Shown here: piece by piece, positions 25,143-34,463 of the stretch
Position numbering within the stretch: position 1 is the stretch's first letter
How the letters are laid out: every line of letters starts with the position of its first letter
Assembly: GCA_937907395.1 (NCBI GenBank)
Contig: CALCII010000014.1
Location: forward strand, 186,001-250,000
DNA: 64,000 bases
Direction: 5' to 3'
Source: an uncultured Chitinophagaceae bacterium
GTDB lineage: Bacteria > Bacteroidota > Bacteroidia > Chitinophagales > Chitinophagaceae
The notes under the pieces: generated by a model
What the model was told of the DNA's origin: nothing
Database searches by the model: none
What the model saw: only the letters and a program-made list of their open reading frames with translations
Program-made: the position numbers and the translations under genes

Positions 25143-27353
25143 ATGATGAAATGGCTTGTCTTACTGATAGCACCCCTGCAATTATTTGCCCAATCCTTTA
25201 CTCCGGCAGAAATCAAACGCTGGAAACTGCAGGCAAAAAATGTAACCATCATCCGTGATAACTGGGGCATTCCGCATGTATATGGAAATACCGATGCAGA
25301 TGCGGTATTTGGATTACTCTATGCACAATGCGAAGATGATTTTGCAAGAGTGGAGATGAATTACATCGAAAAGCTGGGACGAAAATCAGAAGTCACCGGT
25401 GAACAGGATATTTACAATGATCTCTATGTACGATTGGTGATCGACAGTGCAGCTGCCGTAGCTGATTACAACAAAGCACCAGTATGGCTGAAGCAATTAC
25501 TTACAGCCTGGGCCGATGGAATTAATTATTACCTCTATACACATCCGCAAACAAAACCGGCTTTATTAAAGCGGTTCAAGCCCTGGTATCCGTTACTGTG
25601 GACCGATGGAAGCATTGGTGCCATCACCACAGGTACCATTACAGAAGAAGATGTAAAAGAATTCTACAGCGGCAACTCCATGAATCACACCGGTTCTTTT
25701 TCAACCAACAGTTCTTCGTTTGTGCACGTAGCGAATGCCCAGCAGGAAAAAACAGATGGATCAAACGGGTTTGCCATTGCCCCTTCACGAACACAAAACG
25801 GACATGCGATTTTGTATATCAATCCGCACACCACTTTTTATTTCCGTCCGGAAGTGCACATGGTAAGTAAGAACGGGTTGAACGCATACGGTGCTGTTAC
25901 ATGGGGACAGTTTTTCATTTACCAGGGTTTTAATTCCAACTGCGGATGGATGCACACCAGCAGCAGTGCCGATGTGAGCGATATGTACAGCGAAAAAATC
26001 ACCAAACTCAACAACCGTTTTTATTATAAATACAACAATCAATGGTTGCCGGTTACCGAAAAGAAAATGGTAGTGCAATACAAAGACGGAAACACCATCA
26101 GCAAAAAAACAATCATCACTTATTTCACACATCACGGTCCGGTGATGGCACAGAAAGACGGGCAACTCATAAGTGTGAAAGCAAACAACCGTGATATGAA
26201 CGGGCTCGTTCAAAGCTGGCTGCGCACCAAAGCAAAAGGGTTCGACGAGTATAAAAAAATAATGGACCTGCGTGTAAACACATCCAACAACACCGTGTTT
26301 GCAGATAAGAAGGGAAACATAGCTTACTGGCATGGGAATTTTATGCCCAAACGGGATCCAAAGTTTAACTGGGGCAAAGTGGTGGATGGAACTACCAAAG
26401 CAACCGAATGGAAGGGACTGCATCAACTGGATGAAATTGTGCATGTGTACAATCCCTCCAACGGATGGATTCAAAACTGCAACTCCACTCCGTTTACTGT
26501 GAGCGGCAATCAAAGTCTGCTTAAATCCAGCTATCCCGTTTACATGGCACCAGACGGTGAAAACTTCCGTGGTATCAATGCCGTACGTGTACTGGAAAAA
26601 GAAAACAAATTCACCATTGATAAAATCATTGCTGCGGGTTACGACACTTATCTCACTGCTTTTGAAATACTGATTCCGGCCTTATTAAAAGCGCATGCAG
26701 CAGCAGGCAATGATAGTTTAGCAATACAGTTAAACGAACCCATTTCCCTGTTAAAGCAATGGGATTACCGTGTAGCCGAAGAATCAGTTGCAACTGCTCT
26801 TGCCATAGAATGGGCACAATTGTTGGGACCACAGCTTCGCAAGGTTTATATTGAAGACGGGGAAACAGACCAGGTACAAACCACTCAACACTTTGCTGCC
26901 AATGCAACACCGGATCAGTTATTGAAACCGCTGGGCGAAGTGCTCCGTTTGTTTCAGCAACGGTACGGAAGCTGGAACGTGGCATGGGGACAAATCAACC
27001 GCTATCAACGGGTGAGTAATGAAATACGGCAGAAATATGATGATGCAAAAGAAAGTGTTCCTGTTGCGTTTGCTTCATCTGCATGGGGTATGTTGCCTGC
27101 ATATAACAGTAATTATTATCCGGGCACGGTGAAACGTTACGGCACCAGTGGCAACAGTTTTGTTTGCGCTGTTGAATTTGGTCCACGTATCAAGGCCAAA
27201 TCATTATTGGCCGGTGGTGTGAGCGGAAATATACAATCACCACATTTTAAAGATCAGCTGGTGATGTATACAAAAGGACAGTTTAAAGAAGTGTTGTATT
27301 ATAAAGAAGATGTATTAAAACATAAAGAACGGAGTTATCATCCGGGAGAATAA
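25143..27353 (+). CDS. Penicillin acylase family Ntn hydrolase (S45)
   Basis: 736 residues with a signal peptide (MMKWLVLLIAPLQLFAQS). Near the N-terminus, IIRDNWGIPHVYGNTDADAVFGLLYAQCEDD is the typical start of the alpha subunit. The predicted self-cleavage site and catalytic N-terminal serine is S207 in TDGSNGFAI. The beta part contains AYGAVTWGQFFIYQGFNSNCGWMHT-like substrate-site strands. The precursor is cleaved into two chains in the periplasm. Family members hydrolyse amide bonds of penicillins, acyl-homoserine lactones or other N-acyl compounds, and sequence does not choose among these. Three bases separate it from the aminotransferase gene. Confidence 0.9.
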   Translation: MMKWLVLLIAPLQLFAQSFTPAEIKRWKLQAKNVTIIRDNWGIPHVYGNTDADAVFGLLYAQCEDDFARVEMNYIEKLGRKSEVTGEQDIYNDLYVRLVIDSAAAVADYNKAPVWLKQLLTAWADGINYYLYTHPQTKPALLKRFKPWYPLLWTDGSIGAITTGTITEEDVKEFYSGNSMNHTGSFSTNSSSFVHVANAQQEKTDGSNGFAIAPSRTQNGHAILYINPHTTFYFRPEVHMVSKNGLNAYGAVTWGQFFIYQGFNSNCGWMHTSSSADVSDMYSEKITKLNNRFYYKYNNQWLPVTEKKMVVQYKDGNTISKKTIITYFTHHGPVMAQKDGQLISVKANNRDMNGLVQSWLRTKAKGFDEYKKIMDLRVNTSNNTVFADKKGNIAYWHGNFMPKRDPKFNWGKVVDGTTKATEWKGLHQLDEIVHVYNPSNGWIQNCNSTPFTVSGNQSLLKSSYPVYMAPDGENFRGINAVRVLEKENKFTIDKIIAAGYDTYLTAFEILIPALLKAHAAAGNDSLAIQLNEPISLLKQWDYRVAEESVATALAIEWAQLLGPQLRKVYIEDGETDQVQTTQHFAANATPDQLLKPLGEVLRLFQQRYGSWNVAWGQINRYQRVSNEIRQKYDDAKESVPVAFASSAWGMLPAYNSNYYPGTVKRYGTSGNSFVCAVEFGPRIKAKSLLAGGVSGNIQSPHFKDQLVMYTKGQFKEVLYYKEDVLKHKERSYHPGE

Positions 27354-27356
27354 ACA

Positions 27357-28193
27357 ATGTGGAGTTTTATAAATGATCAATGGGTTATTGCAGATGAGGC
27401 CTTAATTCCCGTTGCCGACCTGTCGGTACAAAGAGGATATGGCGTGTTTGATTTTTTCAGAACGGTGAATGGAATTCCATTGTTCATAGACGATCATATT
27501 GACCGGCTGGAACGTTCTGCTGCGGCATTACGTCTTCCCATCCGTTACAAAAGAGATCAACTGAAGCAGATTATCCGTGAACTCATTCAAAAAAATGATT
27601 GTCCTGATTCAGGCATCCGTATCACCATCACCGGTGGTGTTTCTTCCGATGGATATTCGCCGGCATCACCCAACCTCATCATCACACAACAACCCTTGCT
27701 GATGAACAATAACCCGGCTGAGGTCAGATCCATCCGGTTGATTACCTACGAACACACAAGAGAATTACCACATGTAAAGTCCGTCAATTATCTCATAGGT
27801 GTTTACTTACAGGAACAGGTGAAGCAGGCGGGTGCAGATGATGTGTTGTACACGCATTCTGGTTCTGTTTCAGAGTTGCCCCGTTCCAACATTTTCATGA
27901 TTAGTAAGGACGGGCATTTAATTACACCTTCCGAGAAAATCCTGCATGGCATCACCCGAAAGCACATACTGGAACTGGCAGAAAAACAAATGGCGGTACA
28001 GATCAGGCCTGTTTCTGTAGATGAATTGTTGCAGGCAGATGAAGTGTTCATCAGCAGCACCACCAAACGATTATGGGCAGTGACAGCAATCAACCAACAA
28101 AAAATTGGCAAAGGATCTGTCGGGGACATTACTCAACAACTTTACAAATCCTTTATTGATAAAGAAACCGCCTTCATTCATGCAGGTTGGTGA
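27357..28193 (+). CDS. Class IV aminotransferase (branched-chain or D-amino-acid type)
   Basis: 278 residues, complete for fold-type IV PLP enzymes. The start, FINDQWVIADEALIPVADLSVQRGYGVFDFFRTVNG, is typical. HVKSVNYLIGVYLQEQVKQAGADDVLYTHSG carries the PLP lysine (about residue 141), and VSELPRSNIF the conserved glutamate (about 175). It could be a branched-chain aminotransferase, a D-amino acid aminotransferase or an aminodeoxychorismate lyase. The tight link to the Ntn acylase suggests the two share a substrate route, possibly handling amino acids freed from N-acyl compounds; that is inference. Confidence 0.88.
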   Translation: MWSFINDQWVIADEALIPVADLSVQRGYGVFDFFRTVNGIPLFIDDHIDRLERSAAALRLPIRYKRDQLKQIIRELIQKNDCPDSGIRITITGGVSSDGYSPASPNLIITQQPLLMNNNPAEVRSIRLITYEHTRELPHVKSVNYLIGVYLQEQVKQAGADDVLYTHSGSVSELPRSNIFMISKDGHLITPSEKILHGITRKHILELAEKQMAVQIRPVSVDELLQADEVFISSTTKRLWAVTAINQQKIGKGSVGDITQQLYKSFIDKETAFIHAGW

Positions 28194-28214
28194 TCTTTTT
28201 TTCATCTTTGATAC

Positions 28215-31058
28215 ATGAAACGCTACTTCACCTTATTCATCACTCTATTTCTGTGTGCATACGGCAGGAGTCAGCAGCATTTCATACAGTATACCGATCA
28301 GAATGGGTTACCCAGCAATCTTGTCTATTATATTCACCAGGATAAAAACGGTTTTATCTGGATTGCAACCGATAAAGGGGTGTGCCGGTTTGATGGGAAA
28401 CAATTTCGTCTCTTTACTTCTAATGACGGGCTGGGCACCAACGAAGTGTACCGCATTGCAGAAGACATGAAAGGAAGAGTGTTTTTTTACTCTTCCGATC
28501 AAACAGTTTCTTTTTATCAGAATGGAAAAATTCACAAGTCTTCAGAATTAAACAGCAGTTTCCGGATTGGTATCACCACGTTTAGCTCACTGCGTTTTTC
28601 GTCCGACAACTGGTTGTGTCTTAACTCAGGTTTCAAGCAGGATGCCTTTGCAGTGGAGAACAGGAGCACAACCATCACCGATCCCCATTTGCATCCTGCC
28701 CCATCTTACACTTACAGGTCTGCCTTCGGATTAAAAACAATTTCTCAATCCACTATAGATCTGCTGAAAAAAGAACTGACTGAAAACGGCATTGCCGCCA
28801 ATGAATTTATTTATAAACCTTACCGTATTGAGTTTTACGGAGACACATTGCTGTTATTATCCAAGAAATTCATCAGTATCTACAAGATGAAAAACAAGGT
28901 GGTGGAAAAAATGAATACCATACCACTTGGAAATGCGGTTAATGTGGTTGAGATCATTAAGCCGGGCATCCTGTCCGTGAGCCATTTCAACAACTCCATC
29001 CGCATCATCAATATAGCCAAACCAGAACAGGAACTGGAGTTTCAACCCGCTTCCTTTTCCACACTCAGTTTTATTGACAATGAAAACAACTACTGGCTGG
29101 GCACTTATAACGACGGCGTGTTCTTATGCCTGAACCCATTCATAAAAGTTGTGAATCAGAAAAACGGCTTATGCGATGATAAGATTCTTTCAATGAGTGT
29201 ATTTAAAAACCATGTATTTGCGGGGCATCCTCAAGGTAAAATCAGCTGCTTCCCTTTAACCAACGATTCTTTTCCAAATATCAAAACCATTCAGATCCCT
29301 TCATCCATTGCTGAGTTTAACAACATTTCAGAGCTGGTTCCCTTCAAAGACACATTGCTCGTTGCCGGAAATAATATACTTGGATTAGTGAGTGAAGTTT
29401 ATAACAAACCCGGACAATGGAACAACCAGTACTTACTGGAAGGGGGCGGCTCCTTTAAAGACATTGAATTTACCAGAGATACCATTTTTGTAATTACCAG
29501 TAAGGCAATTTATTTTTTCAACAATAAAAACAGAATTAAAGCAGTACCTCAAACAAAGCTGTTGAAAATCATTCGTCAAACAGCGATTGAAAAAAGCTGG
29601 AACAATGAAATACTCATTGGAACCACCAAAGGATTATTTGCATTGAAGCCCGATACCGACAGTAATTTCAGAATAGAACCGGCACTGCCGCACCTGGAAG
29701 AAACCATCACCAGTATAGCAACATTTAATAACACGACTGCTATAGGAACCGATAATAACGGGGTACTTATAAAAAATAAAGAAAAAGAAACGGTGTTGAA
29801 ATACCCGCTCATCTCTTCTAACAATATTAATAAAGTTGTTTGGGATGATTCTGCCTCTTTGTGGATCTGTACAGCACATGGAATCAATCTTGTGGAATGG
29901 AACCATTCAGGTGTCATCAAAAGAATCAGAACATACAATGAAAGCACAGGCTTACCATCAGATTATATAACAGATGTGATTCGTTATGGAAATACCTGTT
30001 ACATTGGAACGAACAGGGGTATTGCCATCATGACTTTAAACGAAACTGTGGGCATTCATCCTCCTAAATTGTACAGCGAACAGGGAAATGAGAAAATGCA
30101 TTATCCTTACGGACAAAAAATTTCGTTTGAGTTTTTTGGCTTCTCCTATAAAAGCCTCGGAGAAATCACCTATAAAACACGTTTACTCGGTGCCGATAGT
30201 ACATGGATGATGAGCAGGGAGGGAACTCGTGAACTGGAATTAATGCCGCCTGGTGATTACACACTGGAAGTAAAAGCGGTGGATCGCTTCGGACAGGAAA
30301 GCGAAAGCATGCTGTTCCCTGTTACAGTGGAACCTCATTGGCACCAGCAATCATGGGTAAAAGCAATAGCATTTCTGTTTGTAGTGAGTGTGGTTGTGTT
30401 ATTTGTAAGAGATTATTACAAAACCAAACTGGCTGTTCAGGGAAAAGAGTTTGAAAATAAAATTGCATTGGAAGAAGAACGCAAACGCATCAGCAGTAAT
30501 TTACATGATGATATAGGAGCTACACTCAGCAGTATTAATATCTATACCAATATTGCAAAAGAAGAGCAGGATAAAGAACCTTACCTCGAAGAGATCAGTA
30601 AAAATATTCAGGATGTTGTAGGCAAGCTGGATGATCTTGTGTGGAACATCAATCCCAAATATGACTCTATTGCCAGCATCGCCAACCGGATTTATTCTTA
30701 TGCCGAACCGCTGGCACGTGCCCAGCAAATCAAACTCCATTTCAACAAAGAAGGAATTGATGAACCAGAAAGCATTGCATTGCCCGTTAAGAATACGATT
30801 TACTTAGTGGCTAAGGAGTTAATCAATAATGCATTTAAACACTCCCGTTGCAATGAACTCAGCATCCGTATTTCCTTAAAGAACCGTCAATTGTTTCTCC
30901 AGGTAAAAGATAATGGTAAAGGATTAGATACAGAACTGCTTACCGGCAGCCAGCGAAACGGATTAACCAATATTCAGCAACACATCAAAGAATTAAATGG
31001 TATTTTTAAAGCTGTTGTTGAAGAAGGCACCACTATTTCAATTTCAGTTCCTGTGTAA
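28215..31058 (+). CDS. Propeller-type sensor histidine kinase
   Basis: 947 residues. A signal peptide precedes two-component regulator propeller repeats (IHQDKNGFIWIATDKGVCRFDGKQF and similar) that fill most of the periplasmic part. A Y_Y_Y domain follows (about residues 640-705), then one membrane helix (about 715-735), then a HisKA_3-type dimer domain with H764 in SSNLHDDIGATL and a C-terminal HATPase (N box KELINNAFKHS). Unlike the hybrid versions, it has no receiver or AraC output, so it should signal to the response regulator that starts 21 bp downstream. The ligand, by analogy with family members, could be a glycan or other environmental compound. Confidence 0.92.
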   Translation: MKRYFTLFITLFLCAYGRSQQHFIQYTDQNGLPSNLVYYIHQDKNGFIWIATDKGVCRFDGKQFRLFTSNDGLGTNEVYRIAEDMKGRVFFYSSDQTVSFYQNGKIHKSSELNSSFRIGITTFSSLRFSSDNWLCLNSGFKQDAFAVENRSTTITDPHLHPAPSYTYRSAFGLKTISQSTIDLLKKELTENGIAANEFIYKPYRIEFYGDTLLLLSKKFISIYKMKNKVVEKMNTIPLGNAVNVVEIIKPGILSVSHFNNSIRIINIAKPEQELEFQPASFSTLSFIDNENNYWLGTYNDGVFLCLNPFIKVVNQKNGLCDDKILSMSVFKNHVFAGHPQGKISCFPLTNDSFPNIKTIQIPSSIAEFNNISELVPFKDTLLVAGNNILGLVSEVYNKPGQWNNQYLLEGGGSFKDIEFTRDTIFVITSKAIYFFNNKNRIKAVPQTKLLKIIRQTAIEKSWNNEILIGTTKGLFALKPDTDSNFRIEPALPHLEETITSIATFNNTTAIGTDNNGVLIKNKEKETVLKYPLISSNNINKVVWDDSASLWICTAHGINLVEWNHSGVIKRIRTYNESTGLPSDYITDVIRYGNTCYIGTNRGIAIMTLNETVGIHPPKLYSEQGNEKMHYPYGQKISFEFFGFSYKSLGEITYKTRLLGADSTWMMSREGTRELELMPPGDYTLEVKAVDRFGQESESMLFPVTVEPHWHQQSWVKAIAFLFVVSVVVLFVRDYYKTKLAVQGKEFENKIALEEERKRISSNLHDDIGATLSSINIYTNIAKEEQDKEPYLEEISKNIQDVVGKLDDLVWNINPKYDSIASIANRIYSYAEPLARAQQIKLHFNKEGIDEPESIALPVKNTIYLVAKELINNAFKHSRCNELSIRISLKNRQLFLQVKDNGKGLDTELLTGSQRNGLTNIQQHIKELNGIFKAVVEEGTTISISVPV

Positions 31059-31079
31059 CAAAAATGCTAACTTTAAACT

Positions 31080-31703
31080 ATGATCAGAGTTGCCATAGTA
31101 GAAGATAATCTTTCGTATTTACAAGCGCTCCGGTTTTTAATAAGCCGGCATAAAGATTTATTGCTGGTGTATAGTGCAGAAAGCCTGATCAATCCCGATC
31201 CGCTTTACAAATCAAAGCCCGACGTCATTATTCTGGATATTGATTTGCCCGAACGATCAGGCATAGAAAGTGTACCGTTGCTGAAACTACACTTACCCGA
31301 AGCCGGTATTTTTATGCTCACTGTTTTTGAAGACGATGATAAAATATTCAACTCAATAAAAGCCGGAGCCCAGGGTTATTTATTGAAAAAAGATAACCCG
31401 GAGCGGATTATTGAAGCCATTCATGCCGTTTATAACGGAGAAAGCATCATGAATGGGAAAATTGCCCGCAAAGTGCTGGAGTACTTCAACAAACCTGTGA
31501 AATCCAGGCGGGAAGAGATGGAAAAATACAATCTCACCAAACGGGAAAAAGAGATTCTGGACCTGATTATTGAAGGTTTACCCCATAAAGTGATTGCAGA
31601 AAGATGCAATATCAGTATGCATACGTTGTTCACGCATACCCGAAACATTTACAGTAAGTTAAACATGCATTCCCGGGCCGAAATTGCGTCCCATTTTCAC
31701 TAA
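31080..31703 (+). CDS. NarL/LuxR-type response regulator
   Basis: 207 residues. The receiver domain (1-120) has the acidic pocket E8/D9, phosphoacceptor D53 in ILDIDLPE, and the lysine in YLLKKDN. The C-terminal LuxR helix-turn-helix (about 145-205) contains LTKREKEILDLIIEGLPHKVIAERCNIS. It is the cognate partner of the upstream propeller kinase, since that kinase's HisKA_3 class pairs with NarL-type regulators and the genes are 21 bp apart. Target genes are unknown; the nearest are the acylase and aminotransferase. Confidence 0.93.
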   Translation: MIRVAIVEDNLSYLQALRFLISRHKDLLLVYSAESLINPDPLYKSKPDVIILDIDLPERSGIESVPLLKLHLPEAGIFMLTVFEDDDKIFNSIKAGAQGYLLKKDNPERIIEAIHAVYNGESIMNGKIARKVLEYFNKPVKSRREEMEKYNLTKREKEILDLIIEGLPHKVIAERCNISMHTLFTHTRNIYSKLNMHSRAEIASHFH

Positions 31704-31896
31704 ACGGCATTTTTTTTAAAAATCACAGATTTCTGTGAGTTGCAGGTCGGGTAAAAAGTCGACTTTTGTCCTGCCGTTGCGAATCTCTGATACCTATACG
31801 CACAGCCTAACTATCTTTTCTTACTGCGGAAGTTCTGCCGCCCTGAATTCTATTTTCTTTACTTTCCCTTCTTCACTTTTACAGAACACCTATATA
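31704..31896. promoter_or_regulatory. Convergent intergenic region with a perfect 14-bp palindrome
   Basis: Between the response regulator and the E1 gene. AAAAGTCGACTTTT at 31754-31767 is a perfect dyad and AATCACAGATTTCTGTGAGTT lies just before it. It could be a transcription end signal for either strand or an operator; nothing else is seen. Confidence 0.3.
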
Positions 31897-33924
31897 CTAA
31901 TACGAAATCAGCTTACTAACTTTTTCATTCAGCATTGCTTTCGCTAAAAACTGTTGCTCCAATGTTATATTAAAAGGAATGGGTGTATCTAATGATGCAC
32001 AGCGCATCACCGGTGCATCCAGCAACTGAAAACAATGTTCGGCAATCCATGCAGCAATTTCACCACCAATACCACCAATGAGTGTGTCTTCGTGCAGCAC
32101 CAGTACTCTTCCTGTACGTTGCACCGATGCACGGATGGCTTCATAATCCAGCGGAGCTAATGTGCGCAAATCAAGTATGTCTGCAGAAAGTTCCGGATGT
32201 GCTTTCGCATATTCTTCGGCCCAATGCACACCGGCGCCATAAGTAATGATGGAAATATCTTCGCCACTACGCACATGCCGTGCTTTGCCGATTTCAATTT
32301 CGTAATACTGGGGCGGCACCACACCACTCACCGAACGATACAATGCTTTATGTTCAAAATACATCACCGGGTTGGGATCATTAATAGCAGCAATCAGCAA
32401 TCCCTTTGCATCCATCGGAGTGGATGGATACACAATTTTTAATCCCGGTACTTTCGTAAACCAGGCTTCATTGCTTTGTGAATGAAACGGACCGGCAGCC
32501 ACTCCGGCTCCTGTGGGCATGCGGATCACCACATCTGCCTGCTGCCCCCAGCGGTAATATATTTTGGCTAAGTTGTTTACAATCTGGTTGAAGCCTACGG
32601 TCACAAAATCGGCAAACTGCATTTCCATCATCGCCTTGAATCCTTCCATACTCAATCCCAATGCAGCGCCCACAATCGCACTTTCACAAATAGGTGTGTT
32701 GCGCACTCTTGCCTTTCCGAACTCTGATACAAATCCTTCGGTGATTTTAAAGGCCCCTCCATACTCGGCAATATCCTGTCCCATCAACACGAGGTTGCTG
32801 TGCTGCTTCATGCTCTGATGAAGCGCTTCTTTGATTGCATCAATAAAACGTGCATCGGGTGGCGGGAAACGTGTTCCCTGCAATGCCTGCTGAATTCTGA
32901 AATCAACAGCACTGTTATCAATGCGTTCTGTTGTTGAAGCAGGTACCGGTGCAAATACATCCGCTATCTCTTCTTTCAACCGGGGAACGATTGGTTTTGC
33001 CTGGAAGCCCAGCTGCAGTTCTGCTTCAATCTTTTGTTTGAATTCATCACGGATAGATTCAATAGATGCTGTTGTGAGTACTTGTTCCTCCTTCAGGTAT
33101 TCTTCAAAATTGCTGATGGGATCTTTTTGTTTCCATTGTTCAAACAGGTACTCCGGTACATACTTTGTTCCGCTTGCTTCTTCATGGCCCCGCATGCGGA
33201 AGGTCATGCATTCAATCAGATACGGTTTCTGTTCTTTGATGCAATACTCCCGAACACCTTTTACAGTATCCAGCACCGTTAGTATATTATTCCCATCAAT
33301 ACGAACGCCTTCCATGCCGTATCCCTTTGCCCGGTCTACCAGGCTTTCGCAACGGTATTGTTCATTGGTGGGCGTACTCAACCCGTAGCCATTGTTTTCA
33401 ATAATAAAAATCACAGGCAGGTTCCATACCGCTGCCACATTCAATGCTTCATGAAAATCTCCTTCGCTGGTGCCGCCTTCCCCGGTAAAAGCCAGAGATA
33501 CTTTCTCTTCTTTGCGGAGTTTGTAAGCCAGCGCCACACCATCGGCCAATGCCAGTTGCGGACCCAAATGCGAAATCATACCGCATACATAATGTTCTTT
33601 GCTTCCGAAATGGAAACTGCGTTCACGCCCTTTACTATAACCTTCTTTGTTTCCCTGCCATTGCATGAAAAGTTTGCTCAACGGCATCTCACGGGTGGTG
33701 AATACACCGAGATTGCGGTGCAGGGGCATAATCCATTCGTCAGATTGCAGGGCCATAGTGGCACCCACAGCAATCGCTTCCTGTCCAATGCCACTGAACC
33801 ATTTACTGATTTTTCCCTGTCGTAACAGCACCAGCATTTTTTCTTCTATCATGCGGGGCCATAACAGGCTGCGGTAAATATGGACAAGCTGATCGTTGGT
33901 AAGATTTTTTCTATCGAATTGCAT
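31897..33924 (-). CDS. Fused alpha/beta E1 component of a branched-chain-type 2-oxoacid dehydrogenase
   Basis: 675 residues, the sum of E1 alpha (about 1-320) and E1 beta (about 355-675). The alpha half carries the thiamine diphosphate motif GEGGTSEGDFHEALN...ENNGYGLST, ending in NN. The beta half has LMGQDIAEYGGAFKITEGF, GFNQIVNN and a C-terminal transketolase domain with LVLHEDTLIGGIGGEIAAW. It decarboxylates branched-chain 2-oxoacids (or pyruvate/acetoin) and passes the acyl group to an E2 lipoamide. Fusion of the two chains is common in Bacteroidota. No E2 or E3 gene lies nearby, so they must be encoded elsewhere. Confidence 0.93.
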   Translation of the reverse strand: MQFDRKNLTNDQLVHIYRSLLWPRMIEEKMLVLLRQGKISKWFSGIGQEAIAVGATMALQSDEWIMPLHRNLGVFTTREMPLSKLFMQWQGNKEGYSKGRERSFHFGSKEHYVCGMISHLGPQLALADGVALAYKLRKEEKVSLAFTGEGGTSEGDFHEALNVAAVWNLPVIFIIENNGYGLSTPTNEQYRCESLVDRAKGYGMEGVRIDGNNILTVLDTVKGVREYCIKEQKPYLIECMTFRMRGHEEASGTKYVPEYLFEQWKQKDPISNFEEYLKEEQVLTTASIESIRDEFKQKIEAELQLGFQAKPIVPRLKEEIADVFAPVPASTTERIDNSAVDFRIQQALQGTRFPPPDARFIDAIKEALHQSMKQHSNLVLMGQDIAEYGGAFKITEGFVSEFGKARVRNTPICESAIVGAALGLSMEGFKAMMEMQFADFVTVGFNQIVNNLAKIYYRWGQQADVVIRMPTGAGVAAGPFHSQSNEAWFTKVPGLKIVYPSTPMDAKGLLIAAINDPNPVMYFEHKALYRSVSGVVPPQYYEIEIGKARHVRSGEDISIITYGAGVHWAEEYAKAHPELSADILDLRTLAPLDYEAIRASVQRTGRVLVLHEDTLIGGIGGEIAAWIAEHCFQLLDAPVMRCASLDTPIPFNITLEQQFLAKAMLNEKVSKLISY

Positions 33925-33932
33925 ATTCGTTA

Positions 33933-34298
33933 TCAGGAATTACTCTTTTTTTCTTCTTTCAATACCATCTTGTGAACAATGGAATTCACAAACGACAAAC
34001 AGATGCTGAACAACAACGCATACCAGAATTTCGGTGTGCTGATTTCAAACCCACCTACAAAATAAGCATCTATTAAAATGATGACAGCATTAACCACAAA
34101 TAAAAAGAGTCCGAGTGTAAAGATGGTGGCGGGTAATGTAAATAATATCAATAGCGGTTTTACCACTGCATCTAAAACAGATAATACCAATGCCACAATC
34201 AATGCTGTTATAAAATCACGGATATGAATACCCGGTAATATATACGTGAGTGCAAATGCATTCACAGCTGTTATGAGGACTTTGATTAGAAATTTCAT
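33933..34298 (-). CDS. Small four-helix membrane protein, phage_holin_4_2/YvlD-like
   Basis: ATG 34298 starts MKFLIKVLITAVNAFALTYILPGIHI, the family's usual beginning; the longer frame adds 20 residues without character. The 121-residue protein has four predicted membrane helices and the motif FxxALIVALVLSVLDAVVKPLLILFTLPAT. The domain name refers to holins, but chromosomal members are ordinary membrane proteins of unknown role, and no phage genes are near. Confidence 0.83.
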   Translation of the reverse strand: MKFLIKVLITAVNAFALTYILPGIHIRDFITALIVALVLSVLDAVVKPLLILFTLPATIFTLGLFLFVVNAVIILIDAYFVGGFEISTPKFWYALLFSICLSFVNSIVHKMVLKEEKKSNS

Positions 34299-34463
34299 TG
34301 ACTTTATTTTTTTATAAAATCCGCCGTCAGGGTTATGAACCGCTGAAGGGGGATTCAATTAATGATGAACCTGCTTCCTGCCTCACTACTTCTACATTCT
34401 ATCTTCCAACTTCAGCTTTGTTTATGCTTTCAGCACTAAGCATTGAGCATTCTGCATTCAGCC

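Noticed and set aside
33933..34298. Holin-like protein as a sign of a prophage
   Set aside because: The phage_holin_4_2 family is widespread on ordinary chromosomes, and no lysin, capsid, portal or integrase gene is near.
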